Both the position numbers and the translations under genes were made by a program. A stretch of 64,000 nt of DNA, from NCBI GenBank assembly GCA_033765145.1, contig JANRIH010000024.1, positions 1 to 64,000 of the forward strand, in the 5' to 3' direction. Under the pieces are notes generated by a model. It saw only the letters and a list, made by a program, of their open reading frames with translations, ran no database searches and was not told where the DNA came from. This DNA is from JAGVSR01 sp033765145 (GTDB lineage: Bacteria; Pseudomonadota; Alphaproteobacteria; Rhizobiales; Hyphomicrobiaceae). This document shows, piece by piece, positions 63,338 to 64,000 of the stretch; within the stretch, counting starts at the first letter, position 1, and each line of letters begins with the position of its first letter.

Positions 63338-64000
63338 ATGTATGAAATGACACCCGTCAAACTGGTTGCCAACGGGGTCGGCCTCTTCGCCGTGCTCGTG
63401 GTTGGCGGCTGGATCCTGATGTCGCTCACGTCGCACAACGTGACGTCAGTCTGCGCCAAGCGTTACGAAACCGTTACCGAACTTGGCTTCCGCACTCTCG
63501 ATGGCGAGCGGATGACGCCGGTCGGGCTGCAGGCCCGGGCCGGTTTCACCGAATTCGGCATGCTCGAAAACACCGAAGTCGTGGATGCCACGGGTGCGCA
63601 GGGCTTCGACGATGCCTTGAAGATCAAGCTCGCCAAGGGCACAGGCAGCGGATTTGGCGAGAAAGGCATCCGTGGCGGCGCCAGCTTCTCGTGGATACCC
63701 CACGAGATGGGCGAGGCGACATCCGCGTGTCTCAGCTACAGCGTTTTCGTGCCCAAGGATTTCAAGTTCGCCGAACAGGGTATGTTGCCCGGCCTTTTCG
63801 CAGGCCGCGATTTCGATGCGCGGGCTGAACCCCGTCCGGGCACCGGATCGGCGCTGCGCGTGGGCTGGAGCAAGGAAGGTCTTCTCTCCATTATGGCGCA
63901 GTATGCCAACGACAACGGCTGGCAGTATCTGCCCGTGGCGCGGTCGAGAGGGCAGCTGCCGCGCGGACGATGGGCGCTCGTCGAGCAGGAGATCGTGCTC
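63338..64000 (+). CDS. Membrane-anchored polysaccharide-lyase-14-like protein (5' part, truncated by window end)
   Basis: The frame from ATG 63338 stays open to the window end (221 codons). The N-terminus has one hydrophobic segment (residues ~8-29), a signal anchor or uncleaved signal peptide. The body contains LSYSVFVPKDFKFAEQGMLPGLFAG (quoted as the parts SYSVFVPKDF and GMLPGLFAG) and RGRWALVEQEIVL. These match the beta-jelly-roll pattern of family 14 polysaccharide lyases, several of which cleave alginate or glucuronan. It follows the RTX genes of the alginate region, which supports an alginate-lyase-type role, but the catalytic part is not complete in the window. Confidence 0.6.
   Translation, partial: MYEMTPVKLVANGVGLFAVLVVGGWILMSLTSHNVTSVCAKRYETVTELGFRTLDGERMTPVGLQARAGFTEFGMLENTEVVDATGAQGFDDALKIKLAKGTGSGFGEKGIRGGASFSWIPHEMGEATSACLSYSVFVPKDFKFAEQGMLPGLFAGRDFDARAEPRPGTGSALRVGWSKEGLLSIMAQYANDNGWQYLPVARSRGQLPRGRWALVEQEIVL

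Overview
The window looks like a chromosomal segment of a high-GC alphaproteobacterium of the order Hyphomicrobiales (Rhizobiales). The evidence is gene order rather than any single sequence. Two blocks well known from rhizobia and Brucella are present: aroA-cmk-rpsA-sppA-ihfB-lapA-trpF-trpB-trpA-accD-folC on the plus strand facing trxA-addA-addB-nucleotidyltransferase-tsaE/amgK-divL-ahcY on the minus strand, and ptsH-ptsIIA-hprK-chvG-chvI next to pckA. Most of the first 46 kb is housekeeping. Genus and species cannot be decided from the sequence alone.

Layout. 1-800: the 3' end of a 23S rRNA gene, a 5S rRNA gene and a terminator. 955-5550: two small membrane/secreted unknowns, a FecA-like TonB-dependent receptor with a candidate Irr (iron control element) operator, and tRNA-Ala(GGC). 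5.7-24 kb: the aroA-to-folC block, interrupted by an AlgE-type mannuronan C5-epimerase between aroA and cmk, a DUF429-like gene between cmk and rpsA, a TRIC-type channel gene, and an antisense L,D-transpeptidase between trpB and trpA. 23.7-37.4 kb: a long minus-strand run for thioredoxin, AddAB recombination, cell-wall amino-sugar recycling (MurU/AmgK-like), t6A synthesis (TsaE), the DivL pseudokinase and SAH hydrolase. 37.9-39.4 kb: a Tad-like von Willebrand factor A protein preceded by an AT-rich region. 39.4-46.3 kb: the HPr/EIIA/HPr-kinase module, ChvGI, a HugZ-like protein and PEP carboxykinase. 46.4-51.2 kb: a small unknown, a fatty-acid desaturase, a secreted triple-repeat protein and an FAD-linked oxidase.

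The most interesting part is 51.3-64.0 kb together with the distant epimerase at 7.9-10.1 kb. Genes 51345-56206 encode the core of alginate polymerisation: an Alg44-like PilZ/membrane-fusion protein with an intact c-di-GMP motif, an Alg8-like glycosyltransferase and an AlgD-like GDP-mannose 6-dehydrogenase. They are followed by three RTX calcium-binding proteins, one with a 32-copy 15-bp repeat encoding an Ala-Ala-Glu-Lys-Ala helix, and by a truncated gene resembling family 14 polysaccharide lyases. The epimerase and the three RTX proteins share the same C-terminal module of about 170-190 residues. My reading is a c-di-GMP-gated alginate-type matrix whose polymer is modified outside the cell by a secreted epimerase and accompanied by co-secreted calcium-binding matrix proteins. 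No type I exporter, no AlgK/X/G/E/I/J/F homologue and no AlgA/AlgC gene lies in the window, so the pathway is incomplete here.
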